Assembly (NCBI GenBank): GCA_012841485.1
Contig: DUUU01000185.1
Coordinates: 1 to 6,941 of the forward strand
DNA length: 6,941 nucleotides
Source: Armatimonadota bacterium
Lineage (GTDB): Bacteria; Armatimonadota; JAAZEB01
Reading direction: 5' to 3'
A model generated the notes under the pieces. That model was not told the DNA's origin. It searched no databases and was given only the letters and a program-made list of their open reading frames with translations. Shown one piece after another: positions 1-6,163 of this stretch; within the stretch, counting starts at the first letter, position 1, and each line of letters opens with the position of its first letter. The position numbers and the translations under genes are program-made.

Positions 1-590
1 CCCTTTCGCAAAGAACACGCCACTTGCGGGGGAAGCCATGGCTGCACCGGTGGGGCGCAAGAGTGCACCGAGGCCCGGATCCCCCATCCCTGTGCGATCC
101 GGCCGGGCAGGCGCCAGGTACTTTCCCCCGGGGATCCTGGGCGGCCGCCACCAGAACGCGCCCCTCTCTACTGGAGAGGCATCCTGGCTCGGGGGCCCCT
201 CGCGTTACAGAACGACGAGGGGCGTGCGCGCCTCTCCGCGCGGGTACCGGGCTGGCGCGGCCATGCAAGCTGGAGAACGGCTCGCATCGGTGGGGAGCTG
301 GGTCCGGGGGACCACCCTGCGACAGGCGCCGGAGACGCCGGTTCGCGGGATGGTCACGCGGCTGCCACCGTCCGATGCAACTGCGTTCCTCCGCGTGGCC
401 CAAGCGTGAGCGAGCGCGGCCGGGCAGGTGGCCGCGAGCGGCGTGCCTGCGCGAGCAAGCAAGGTGCTTCGAAGGATGGCGACACCTGGGAAAGACGTGC
501 CGGACTCTAGGGATCCCGTTGAGGATGCTGAGTGCCGGGAGAGTGGCGTGTGTGGCCGAGAACTGTATAGAACGCCGCAACCGATGGCCC
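1..590. other. Gene-poor region rich in short hairpins
   Basis: I see no convincing gene here. Open frames exist on both strands, but their products are arginine-, proline- and glycine-rich, resemble no family I know and overlap each other, as expected from GC-rich non-coding DNA. Several inverted repeats are visible: CCGGATC/GATCCGG (75-81 with 96-102), CCTCTC/GAGAGG (163-168 with 174-179), a 12-bp stem at 195-223, GGTCC/GGACC (301-305 with 309-313), GCATCGG/CCGATGC (284-290 with 372-378) and CGCGGCC/GGCCGCG (415-421 with 430-436). The shorter ones may be chance in such GC-rich sequence. The region could be intergenic, a decayed gene or a structured RNA. The first bases could also hold the edge of a gene lying outside the window. 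Confidence 0.5.
195..223. repeat. Strong hairpin with ACAG tetraloop
   Basis: GCCCCTCG (195-202) pairs with CGAGGGGC (216-223), and CGTT (203-206) pairs with AACG (211-214). This gives a 12-bp stem broken only by a bulged A at 215 and closed by the loop ACAG (207-210). No T-run follows on either strand, so it is not a classical intrinsic terminator. It could be a terminator variant or an element of a structured RNA. Pairing is read directly from the sequence; the role is unknown. Confidence 0.55.
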
Positions 591-658
591 GCAGGCCAGT
601 GGAGTGGGCCCCGCCAGGCTATGAGCCCCGGCGGTGGTTTCACCCTCCACTGGCCTGC
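591..658. repeat. Long inverted repeat (14-bp perfect arms) after the cold-shock gene
   Basis: GCAGGCCAGTGGAG (591-604) is the exact reverse complement of 645-658. Inside it, with small bulges, 606-607 can pair with 643-644, 609-610 with 636-637, and CCGCC (611-615) with GGCGG (630-634), giving one extended 68-nt hairpin. Its edge lies 9 nt beyond the stop of the minus-strand cold-shock gene, so it probably forms the 3' end of that mRNA, as a transcription stop or an RNA-stabilising hairpin. There is no U-tract. It could instead belong to an unannotated RNA or a repeat family. Confidence 0.65.
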
Positions 659-667
659 TGTCGACTC

Positions 668-874
668 TCAGTCGGAGACCGGGCGAACGTTGACGGCCTG
701 CAAGCCCTTGGGACCGCGCTCGACGTCAAAGTCAACGCTCTGCCCCTCCTGCAGGCTGCGATAGCCGCGACCCTCGATGGATGAGAAATGGACGAAGAGG
801 TCCTCCCCATCCGGACGGGTGATAAACCCGTACCCCTTCGCGTCATCAAACCACTTGACCGTGCCTCTGGCCAT
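668..874 (-). CDS. csp: Cold-shock-domain protein (CspA family)
   Basis: This 68-residue protein is the usual size for a stand-alone bacterial cold-shock protein. Such proteins form a five-stranded OB-fold that binds single-stranded RNA and DNA in the cytoplasm, acting as RNA chaperones in cold adaptation or, for many paralogs, in normal growth. The sequence shows the family start TVKWF (5-9), RNP1 as KGYGFI (13-18), RNP2 as LFVHF (26-30), then a [11 protein letters not shown] segment (35-45) and the closing strand with GLQAVNV (57-63). The aromatic and basic residues expected on the nucleic-acid-binding face are present. The ATG has a perfect AGGAGG 10 nt upstream. The gene is monocistronic, diverges from the glycoside hydrolase gene and ends just before a long hairpin. 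The family call is secure; whether this paralog is cold-induced cannot be told. Confidence 0.96.
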   Translation of the reverse strand: MARGTVKWFDDAKGYGFITRPDGEDLFVHFSSIEGRGYRSLQEGQSVDFDVERGPKGLQAVNVRPVSD

Positions 875-884
875 TCCTGAGAAA

Positions 885-890
885 CCTCCT
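885..890 (-). promoter_or_regulatory. Shine-Dalgarno site of the cold-shock gene
   Basis: CCTCCT on the plus strand reads AGGAGG on the coding strand. It sits 10 nt from the ATG at 874, slightly long but acceptable, and supports that start. I could not identify a convincing -35/-10 pair further upstream. Confidence 0.75.
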
Positions 891-1109
891 ATGCTCCCTA
901 TCGCTGGACGCCTGATGCTGGCGGTCGGAGGGGTTCGGAAACGCGGCCGCTCTCTTCGAGGCAGGCTGCCCCCGATATCCCCAGGGAGGGCGATCCCCTC
1001 TTTTCCAGAGCCGGCGGCATCATGCCAGCGCAGCCGGGCTCACGGACCGTCGCAACTTCGCCGTAGGTGCGCCCAAGCCAGTATACCCGCTGCCCCGTCC
1101 CAGCAAACC

Positions 1110-1122
1110 AGGAGAAGGAAGG
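1110..1122 (+). promoter_or_regulatory. Purine-rich Shine-Dalgarno-like stretch
   Basis: AGGAGAAGGAAGG ends 5 nt before an ATG at 1128. It is one of the best ribosome-binding-site matches in the window and is the main reason to consider the short ORF behind it. A purine run can also arise by chance. Confidence 0.35.
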
Positions 1123-1127
1123 ATCTC

Positions 1128-1340
1128 ATGCAGTGGCTGGATGAGGTGGTTGCCAGGGGGGCTGCCGGCGGCACCGGCAAGCTGGGGATGGCCGGGCGAA
1201 ACGTCGCGCGAGCGGAAACATCCGCGCCTATGGGCCGGGCGAGGCAAGCGCGGGCGATTGGCGTGGGCCAGATTCGGGCGGCACCCTGGCATGGCCGGGC
1301 AAAGGATTCCCCTCCCAGCTCCCGAAGTCGTGGTTCATGA
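1128..1340 (+). CDS. Possible small protein, unrecognised
   Basis: This 70-residue frame starts MQWLDEVVARGAAGG and ends at a TGA. The support is the well-placed AGGAGAAGGAAGG just upstream and a plausible first 10 residues. Against it, the rest of the product (from about residue 20) is rich in Arg, Ala and Gly with a PPSSRSRGS tail, no domain is recognisable, and codon choice becomes irregular in the second half. It has no signal peptide or membrane segment. It could be a real small basic protein, a leader peptide, the remnant of a broken gene, or a chance frame. It lies 130 nt upstream of the glycoside hydrolase start in the same orientation, so the two could share a transcript if it is expressed. 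I do not assign a function. Confidence 0.2.
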   Translation: MQWLDEVVARGAAGGTGKLGMAGRNVARAETSAPMGRARQARAIGVGQIRAAPWHGRAKDSPPSSRSRGS

Positions 1341-1351
1341 GGCGGGCGGGT

Positions 1352-1370
1352 GCCGCCATATCGCGGCGGC
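1352..1370. repeat. Short inverted repeat upstream of the hydrolase gene
   Basis: GCCGCC (1352-1357) and GGCGGC (1365-1370) flank a 7-nt centre, ATATCGC. It could be an operator for a dimeric regulator of the hydrolase or a small mRNA hairpin. Six-base GC arms are common by chance in this sequence, so this is only a candidate. Confidence 0.2.
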
Positions 1371-1455
1371 GATGACCTGAGCAGGCGGGACGAAGGAAAG
1401 CGCGGCTCGCGGCCTGCGTTCCATTTCCCCCGCTGGGTCAGACATGCCGCCTGGC

Positions 1456-1462
1456 GGGAGGG
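1456..1462 (+). promoter_or_regulatory. Shine-Dalgarno site fixing the hydrolase start
   Basis: GGGAGGG lies 8 nt before the ATG at 1471. An in-frame ATG at 1444 would add nine residues (MPPGGRVFA) ahead of a typical signal peptide and would place this site inside the coding region, so 1471 is the preferred start. Confidence 0.7.
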
Positions 1463-1470
1463 TGTTCGCG

Positions 1471-4401
1471 ATGAAATGGTTGCTCGGCGTTCTCCTGGTG
1501 CTCTCACACGCGGCGGTGCATGCGGATCAGGCGTGGGAGTTCGCGGATCCGGCCGAGGTCCGGGATCTGCGCAACCTCCACGCGGCGCAGGTGACCGGCG
1601 GCATGTTGTGCGGCATGACGGAATGGGACCCCTACTTCTGGCTGGTGCTGCCAGAGGATGGGGTGGACGCACGCTTGTTATCGTGCGTGACGATGCGCCT
1701 CTACTCCTCCGCGCCTGCGGACCACGTGGCCGTCTACTACAAATCTCCCAATGGCGAGTGGGGCCTCGGCAAGTCGCTTCCCGTCGTGGAAGGGTGGGCG
1801 ACTTACCGTCTCGATCTGACCGCAGCCAACTGGGGAGAGAGCGGGGGCGGCCCCGGTGCCCGGCAATGGGGCGGGAGCACCGGGAAGGTCATCTCCTTCC
1901 GAATCGATCCGGGCAACGAGGCCGGCCGCTGGATCATGGTCGATTCCGTGCGCCTGCATGGCAAGGAAGCGGGGTTTACCCCCGGAGTTCAGGCTGAGAC
2001 CGCGGGGGCTGGCGTCCTGGAGGGGCTTCGTGTATCGCCACGGGTGAATGCGGGCCAGCCGATTGAAGTGGACGCCACGTTGCGCGTGGAGCGCCCGGGA
2101 GGGGGCCCGACCCCCGCCTTCATCTGGCTTTTCCAGGGCGAGACGCTGGTACGGTGGCGCAGCCTGCACGCCGAAACGGGAACAGGCCGCGTGGCGCTCC
2201 GCGAGGCGTTTGCCACCTCGCCCTATGCCTTTCCCGCGCAGTTTCGGGTGCGCGTGGGCATCCCGGGAGTGACGATCCCAGGCGTTGGGCTCGATTCCGA
2301 GGGAACGCAGGTGGCCTTCGCCAATCCGCGCGCCGGCAAGGTCAAGCCGCCCGCGGTCACCGTGAAGCGCATCGGGGGAGACCCGGCCATTCTCCTCGAA
2401 GGCAAGCCTATCGCGCCCTTCTTCGTCGGTTCGAACGACCGCGACCGTATCGGCCGGCACAAGGAGTTTGCTGGCTACGACCTCCACCTCTACTCAGACT
2501 GGCTGGCAGGATCGAGCACCGCGGGAATGCTGGGGCAGGTGAAACCCGGCGTTTACGACTACAGCGTCTTCGACACGTACTTCGCCGAGGTTCTGGAAGC
2601 CGACCCGGACGCCTATTTCCTGCCGCATGTGAACCTCACGGCGCCCCTGTGGTGGCAGAAGGCGCATCCCGAGGAGCTGTGCACCTACGCGGATGGCGGT
2701 AAGGGCCCCCAGTCGTTCGCCAGCGAACGCTGGCGGCGCGACACGGCGGAAGACCTCCGCCGCTTCCTGCGCCACGTTCGAGAAGCGCCCTACGCCGACC
2801 GCATCCTTGGCTACATCCTTTATACTGGCTATAGCGCCGAATGGCAGTCGTGGGGCCTATGGCAGAACAAGCTGGCGGACTATAGCGCGCCGGCTGTCCG
2901 TGCCTGGCGCGAGTGGCTGAAGGCCACCTACGGGAGCGACGCGGCGCTTCGCAAGGCCTGGGGACGGGAAGACGTGGCGCTTGCGTCTGCTCTCCCACCG
3001 TCTCCGGACGAGCGTCATGGTGCGGCGTGGGGCGCGCTCCGCGATCCCGTCCGCGAGCGGCACGTGATTGACTACTACCGCTTCCTGGCGGAGCTGACCG
3101 CCGAGGATATCTGCTACTTCGCGCGCGTGGCCAAGGGAGCAGGCGCCGGCGAATCGCTCATCGGCACCTACTACGGCTATCTCACCCAGCATGGTGTGCG
3201 CCAGCAGGATTCCTCGCACCTTGCCCTGTCGCGGGTGCTGCGCTGCCCGGAGATCGACTTCCTGATGAGCCCGCCGCTCTATAGCGACCGGCACGTGGGC
3301 GGCACCAGCGGTTTCATGTCCGCCACGGAGAGCGTGCGTCTGCATGGCAAGGTGTGGCTCAGCGAGGCCGACTACCGCACGCACCTCACCGATCCCGCCG
3401 CCGGTTTCGGGCGCGCAAGCACGCTCGCCGAGTCGCGTGCCGTGTTGCTGCGCGAGATGGGCAACGTCCTCGCCCGGCGTGCCGCCGTCTCCTGGTACGA
3501 CATGGGAGCCGGGTGGCTCGGGGATCCGGGCCTCCTCACCGACCTGCGGCGGATGCAGGCGATCCAGCAGGATTCGCTCTCCAGACGGACACCCTTCCAC
3601 GGTGACGTCGCTGTTTTCATCGATGAGGAGAGTTTCTTCTACCTGCGCGCCATGCACCCGATCAACATGCAGATGGTCCTGCAACAGGTGACGGCTCTGC
3701 CGCGCATCGGCGCCGCCTGGGATCTCTACCTCCTCTCCGACATCGAACACGCCGGCCTTCCACCCTACAAGCTGTACATCTTCCTCAACGCGGCCCGGGT
3801 CAGCGAGGCTCTCCGGGCATCGATTCGGTCTCGACTGGCTCGCGAGAGGGCGACGGCCCTGTGGATCTATGCGCCCGGGTTCTATGGGGACGCGGCCTGC
3901 GGCGAGGAGCAGGTCGCGGCTCTGACCGGGATTCGCGTGCGCCGCGATCCCGGCGGGAAAGCCGTCTGGCTAGGCGACCCGGAAAAGCCTCTGGCGGGAT
4001 GCGCCACCCCGGTCGAGCCCCTCTTCGTCGTGGAGGATCCGGATGCGCAGACCCTGGCCACCCTGCATGCGAAACAGGCGGTGGGCCTCGCCCGGAAGCT
4101 GCAAGAGGGATGGACGTCGATCTTCTGCGCGGCGCCCACTTTGCGCCCCGATCTTCTCTGGCGGATCGCGCGCGAGGCGGGCTGCCACCTCTACTGCGAG
4201 TCCGGAGACGCTATCAGCGTGGATAGCCGCTTCCTGTGCATCCACGCGGCAGAGGCGGGGGAGAAGCGCCTGCGCTGGCCCGCTCCAGGAGATGTGATCG
4301 ATGCCCTCACGGGCGAGCGGCTGGCCGAGCGGGTGGAGAGCATCACCTTGCCGATGCAGAGGGGCGAGACGCGCCTTCTCATCCATGAGGCCGCGCGCTA
4401 A
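1471..4401 (+). CDS. Secreted GH42-like glycoside hydrolase with N-terminal carbohydrate-binding-like domain
   Basis: A 976-residue exported enzyme, probably cleaving a beta-galactoside or related glycan. Residues 1-18 form a signal peptide (hydrophobic LLGVLLVL, cleavage after AVHA). About 19-165 is a beta-sandwich resembling carbohydrate-binding modules (WATYRLDL, then FRIDPG and DSVRL). About 176-285 is a second beta-rich linker domain. About 298-690 is a TIM barrel of GH42 type: APLWWQKAHPEE (391-402) and WLKATYGSDAALRKAWG match the family's usual phrases. The likely acid/base is Glu457 in YSAEW and the likely nucleophile Glu632 in WLSEADYR, 175 residues apart. The segment from about 709 (FHGDVAVFIDEE) looks like the amidotransferase-like trimerisation domain, followed by a short beta domain at the C terminus ending in TRLLIHEAAR. 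The acid/base strand lacks the usual Asn-Glu pair, so substrate and exact family are uncertain. The gene stands alone and converges on its right neighbour. Confidence 0.8.
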   Translation: MKWLLGVLLVLSHAAVHADQAWEFADPAEVRDLRNLHAAQVTGGMLCGMTEWDPYFWLVLPEDGVDARLLSCVTMRLYSSAPADHVAVYYKSPNGEWGLGKSLPVVEGWATYRLDLTAANWGESGGGPGARQWGGSTGKVISFRIDPGNEAGRWIMVDSVRLHGKEAGFTPGVQAETAGAGVLEGLRVSPRVNAGQPIEVDATLRVERPGGGPTPAFIWLFQGETLVRWRSLHAETGTGRVALREAFATSPYAFPAQFRVRVGIPGVTIPGVGLDSEGTQVAFANPRAGKVKPPAVTVKRIGGDPAILLEGKPIAPFFVGSNDRDRIGRHKEFAGYDLHLYSDWLAGSSTAGMLGQVKPGVYDYSVFDTYFAEVLEADPDAYFLPHVNLTAPLWWQKAHPEELCTYADGGKGPQSFASERWRRDTAEDLRRFLRHVREAPYADRILGYILYTGYSAEWQSWGLWQNKLADYSAPAVRAWREWLKATYGSDAALRKAWGREDVALASALPPSPDERHGAAWGALRDPVRERHVIDYYRFLAELTAEDICYFARVAKGAGAGESLIGTYYGYLTQHGVRQQDSSHLALSRVLRCPEIDFLMSPPLYSDRHVGGTSGFMSATESVRLHGKVWLSEADYRTHLTDPAAGFGRASTLAESRAVLLREMGNVLARRAAVSWYDMGAGWLGDPGLLTDLRRMQAIQQDSLSRRTPFHGDVAVFIDEESFFYLRAMHPINMQMVLQQVTALPRIGAAWDLYLLSDIEHAGLPPYKLYIFLNAARVSEALRASIRSRLARERATALWIYAPGFYGDAACGEEQVAALTGIRVRRDPGGKAVWLGDPEKPLAGCATPVEPLFVVEDPDAQTLATLHAKQAVGLARKLQEGWTSIFCAAPTLRPDLLWRIAREAGCHLYCESGDAISVDSRFLCIHAAEAGEKRLRWPAPGDVIDALTGERLAERVESITLPMQRGETRLLIHEAAR

Positions 4402-4412
4402 CGGCGTCGCGC

Positions 4413-4461
4413 AACCGGTGTCCGGTTCGCTCTGGCATCCGGGGCAAGGCTGCCAGAGCGA
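4413..4461. terminator. Tandem hairpins between convergent genes, likely two-way terminator
   Basis: Two stems lie side by side in the 77-bp gap between converging stop codons. AACCGG (4413-4418) pairs with CCGGTT (4422-4427) over a TGT loop, and TCGCTCTGGCA (4427-4437) pairs perfectly with 4451-4461, an 11-bp stem with a 13-nt loop; the two stems compete for base 4427. Neither is followed by a T-run, so termination would not be of the classic intrinsic type. Position and stem strength support a role for both transcripts. Confidence 0.6.
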
Positions 4462-4478
4462 GCGCCGGGCGCGAGGCT

Positions 4479-5672
4479 TCAGGCGCCAAAGCCGGCGTTG
4501 AGTACGGCGACCGGCTTCCCGGATTGCATCTGGTAGACCACCATGCCCTTGCCCTCGTAGTAGGCGTCAGCGACCAGAATCTCCAGGACGCCATCGCCGT
4601 CCAGGTCGAGGATGCTGCTCAAGGTGTAGAGGCAGGGCGCGGCCGGCTTCTCGGGCGTCTTGTAGAAGCTGGCGCCGAGGAGGAAGGTTTTCACCTGGCC
4701 GTCGAGGATCCTCCGGAGGGCTACCAGGGAGTAGTCGTTGGCGCGAACACGCGTCTGAGGGCGGTCGGCCCCCGGTGCTCTCGCGCTGAGGATCACCTCA
4801 TCGGTGCCGTCGCCCTCCAGGTCGATACGCACCACCTGGGTGATTCTCACCGTCGCCCGCGGCAGCCCGTTCTGGCGGAGGAGATCGCGCACCGCCTGGC
4901 GGTAGAAGGGACTGGCGGGGCTGAGGGCAACGGGCCTGCGGGGAAGAGCGTTCCACGGTCCGCCCACGGCGATGGCCTGCTCCGTCTCCGTCGGCTCGGG
5001 CGATAACTGAACGGAGTGGTACGGCCCTGGCAGCTCCTCCGTGGGGCGCGCTCCCACGGCCGTTCCCAGGTAACGCGAGGGAGCATAGAGCCAGTAGCGT
5101 TCTCCACCCCGAAGCAGGGATGCCATCGTACCGGCATCGATCCACTTGCCGTTCTCCTTGCCGCCGAGAAGATACCGGCCATCAGCCACGACGATAGGAT
5201 AGCGGGGCGGCATCACTGGGACGACGGCCTCCCGCGCTCCATCGTGCAGGAGAAGGTCCGGCTGGTCAGGAATCCGCGCGCTTGTGACGTGGAACGCCAG
5301 GGGAAGGATCTCCAGCGGCGCATAGATCTCGTCTCGTGCCGATGAAGCCGGGCGGGGCAGCCGGGCGGGCCGGCCATCGATGAGGATCGAGGTGCTGCCA
5401 GGGCGCACCTCCACTTTCCGGCGATGGCCCTCGCGCGTGAGGGTGATGGTGGCAGCTCCCTGGCGGGGATGGATCTCGGCGCCCAACCACGCGACGATGG
5501 GATGCAGGGGCACCATCGTCGTGCCGCCTACCCGATACGCGGGCGAGGGGAGCCGAAGCCGGATCGCCGCCCCCCGAGAGTGCTTCACCGCCAGCGGCTG
5601 GCACAGGAGAAGCACAAGCGCCAGGTAAAGCCCGCGGCGCCGGTGCGCAGTCGGATGAGGTGATGTCGCCAT
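4479..5672 (-). CDS. Secreted protein with copper-amine-oxidase-N-like domain and calcium-loop motifs
   Basis: A 397-residue exported protein of unknown function. Residues 10-36 form a signal sequence (HRRRG, then LYLALVLLL, small residues at RGAA). About 37-130 matches the copper amine oxidase N-terminal-like domain, a non-catalytic module common in cell-wall proteins: TTMVPLHPIVAWLGAEI, then a second half with SILIDGRPARL and DEIYAPLEILPLAF. No amine oxidase catalytic domain follows. The middle (about 150-270) is unrecognised. The C-terminal part has two loops, DLEGDG (284-289, followed by TDEVIL) and DLDGDG (356-361, followed by VLEILVAD), like FG-GAP/VCBS-type calcium-binding repeats. The ATG at 5672 was chosen because it directly precedes the signal sequence; an upstream ATG (5837) would add residues unlike a leader. 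AGGAG lies only 1 nt from this ATG. The gene is monocistronic, converging with the hydrolase gene and diverging from the prepilin gene. Confidence 0.8.
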   Translation of the reverse strand: MATSPHPTAHRRRGLYLALVLLLCQPLAVKHSRGAAIRLRLPSPAYRVGGTTMVPLHPIVAWLGAEIHPRQGAATITLTREGHRRKVEVRPGSTSILIDGRPARLPRPASSARDEIYAPLEILPLAFHVTSARIPDQPDLLLHDGAREAVVPVMPPRYPIVVADGRYLLGGKENGKWIDAGTMASLLRGGERYWLYAPSRYLGTAVGARPTEELPGPYHSVQLSPEPTETEQAIAVGGPWNALPRRPVALSPASPFYRQAVRDLLRQNGLPRATVRITQVVRIDLEGDGTDEVILSARAPGADRPQTRVRANDYSLVALRRILDGQVKTFLLGASFYKTPEKPAAPCLYTLSSILDLDGDGVLEILVADAYYEGKGMVVYQMQSGKPVAVLNAGFGA

Positions 5673-5678
5673 TCTCCT
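5673..5678 (-). promoter_or_regulatory. AGGAGA immediately before the start codon (unusual spacing)
   Basis: On the coding strand AGGAGA runs straight into the ATG at 5672, leaving a single A between AGGAG and the start. Normal spacing is about 5-9 nt. No ATG, GTG or TTG lies at the right distance downstream in this frame before the signal sequence, so either translation is weak or it uses another mode of initiation. Confidence 0.4.
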
Positions 5679-5820
5679 GCTTTCTTTCTTACTCCATGAG
5701 GGGCTGGGCCGCGTCCCCCCCGCGCAGGCGGCGTGGGATAGGTGGAGCACCGCCGGCAGTTCGCCTCCCCAATGGAGGAGTACCACGCCTCGCGCATCCC
5801 GCCAACCGCCCGGAGGGCCC

Positions 5821-5834
5821 CCGGAGCGCTCCGG
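5821..5834. repeat. Perfect 14-bp palindrome
   Basis: CCGGAGCGCTCCGG reads the same on both strands without a spacer. Its place in a divergent promoter region, 149 bp upstream of the leftward gene, would suit an operator for a dimeric regulator, but no second copy was found and no regulator gene is nearby. Confidence 0.3.
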
Positions 5835-6003
5835 CAACGCGGTATCGCTCCCTCGCGCGTGCGCCTGATCAGATAGGAACGGCGAGCCGCCAGGCTCTTT
5901 CTATGGACCGGCGCACTCCTCCTTTGATGGGTTCCATATCTGCAAGTACCAAGAGCTTCGTGAGTGAGTGCTCCTCTCGGATCGCGCACGCCCGAATCTT
6001 CGT

Positions 6004-6027
6004 CCCTCAACGTTCGGAACGAGAGGG
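6004..6027. repeat. Two-part hairpin upstream of the prepilin gene
   Basis: CCCTC (6004-6008) pairs with GAGGG (6023-6027) and CGTT (6011-6014) with AACG (6018-6021) over a CGG loop, with a small AA/A internal loop between. Nine base pairs in total. It may be part of the prepilin 5' leader if transcription starts upstream; no T-run follows. Confidence 0.35.
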
Positions 6028-6130
6028 AGGGGATCGCGGTTCGGCGTCGAATGAACGCACCAAGACTCCCGCTGACCTTAGACGGAAGCAAGGCAGCGTC
6101 CATCCTGTAGCCTAGGTGAAGGGTCGTGTC

Positions 6131-6154
6131 GGTGTGCTCGCCCTGGGAGCACCC
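6131..6154 (+). repeat. Hairpin in the likely prepilin 5' leader
   Basis: GTGCTC (6134-6139) pairs with GAGCAC (6147-6152) over a 7-nt loop, and GG (6131-6132) can pair with CC (6153-6154) around a bulged T. It ends 9 nt before the AAGGGG ribosome-binding site, so it could affect translation or mRNA stability. Confidence 0.35.
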
Positions 6155-6163
6155 AAGACCACG

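Larger units (their letters stand above)
891..1455. other. Divergent intergenic region
   Basis: About 565 bp separate the ribosome-binding sites of the cold-shock gene (leftward) and the glycoside hydrolase gene (rightward), so promoters for both should lie here. No sigma-70-like boxes stand out. The open frames are low-complexity Arg/Gly/Pro-rich and unrecognised. The contents worth noting are a possible 70-residue ORF with a good ribosome-binding site (1128-1340) and a short GCCGCC/GGCGGC inverted repeat (1352-1357 with 1365-1370), about 100 bp before the hydrolase start. Confidence 0.5.
5679..6163. other. Divergent intergenic region without a gene
   Basis: About 490 bp separate the starts of the copper-amine-oxidase-N-like gene (leftward) and the prepilin gene (rightward). 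Frames here give Arg/Pro/Ser-rich products of no known family. I found no tRNA, no riboswitch I can name and no convincing promoter boxes. Visible structure: a perfect 14-bp palindrome at 5821-5834, a small GAGCC/GGCTC hairpin followed by TTTCTAT (5884-5903), a two-part hairpin at 6004-6027 and a hairpin at 6131-6154 close to the prepilin start. Confidence 0.5.

Noticed and set aside
38..409. Open frame of 123 codons on the plus strand
   Set aside because: No family resemblance, no ribosome-binding site that stands out, and it competes with other equally open frames over the same bases.
24..764. Open frame of 246 codons on the plus strand
   Set aside because: The product is Arg/Pro/Gly-rich with a run of six arginines, has no recognisable domain, and its end runs antisense through the secure cold-shock gene. 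Such frames are expected in GC-rich DNA.
1678..2487. Long minus-strand frame (269 codons) inside the hydrolase gene
   Set aside because: It is fully antisense to the confident hydrolase coding region and its product resembles no protein; it arises from the GC-biased codons of the true gene.
1948..3352. Near-identical phrase SVRLHGK coded twice in the hydrolase (1948-1966 and 3334-3352)
   Set aside because: The two 19-nt stretches differ by one base, but they lie in different domains with no similarity around them, so chance or codon bias is the simplest explanation.
2857..3750. Minus-strand frame of 297 codons inside the hydrolase gene
   Set aside because: Antisense shadow of the TIM-barrel coding region with no domain of its own.
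4479..5672. Twin-arginine export signal in the copper-amine-oxidase-N-like protein
   Set aside because: HRRRGLYLA has consecutive arginines but does not fit the S/T-R-R-x-F-L-K pattern well; an ordinary Sec signal with a basic N-region explains it.
5673..5837. N-terminal extension of the copper-amine-oxidase-N-like protein from an ATG at 5837
   Set aside because: The extra 55 residues look like translated intergenic DNA and would bury the signal sequence; the ATG at 5672 gives a normal leader.
5884..5903. Small GAGCC/GGCTC hairpin followed by TTTCTAT, resembling an intrinsic terminator
   Set aside because: The stem is only five base pairs, the T-run is three bases, and no plus-strand gene ends just upstream.
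5660..6115. Open frame of 151 codons on the plus strand between the divergent genes
   Set aside because: It is Arg/Pro/Ser-rich, starts inside the neighbouring gene on the other strand, and has no recognisable motif.
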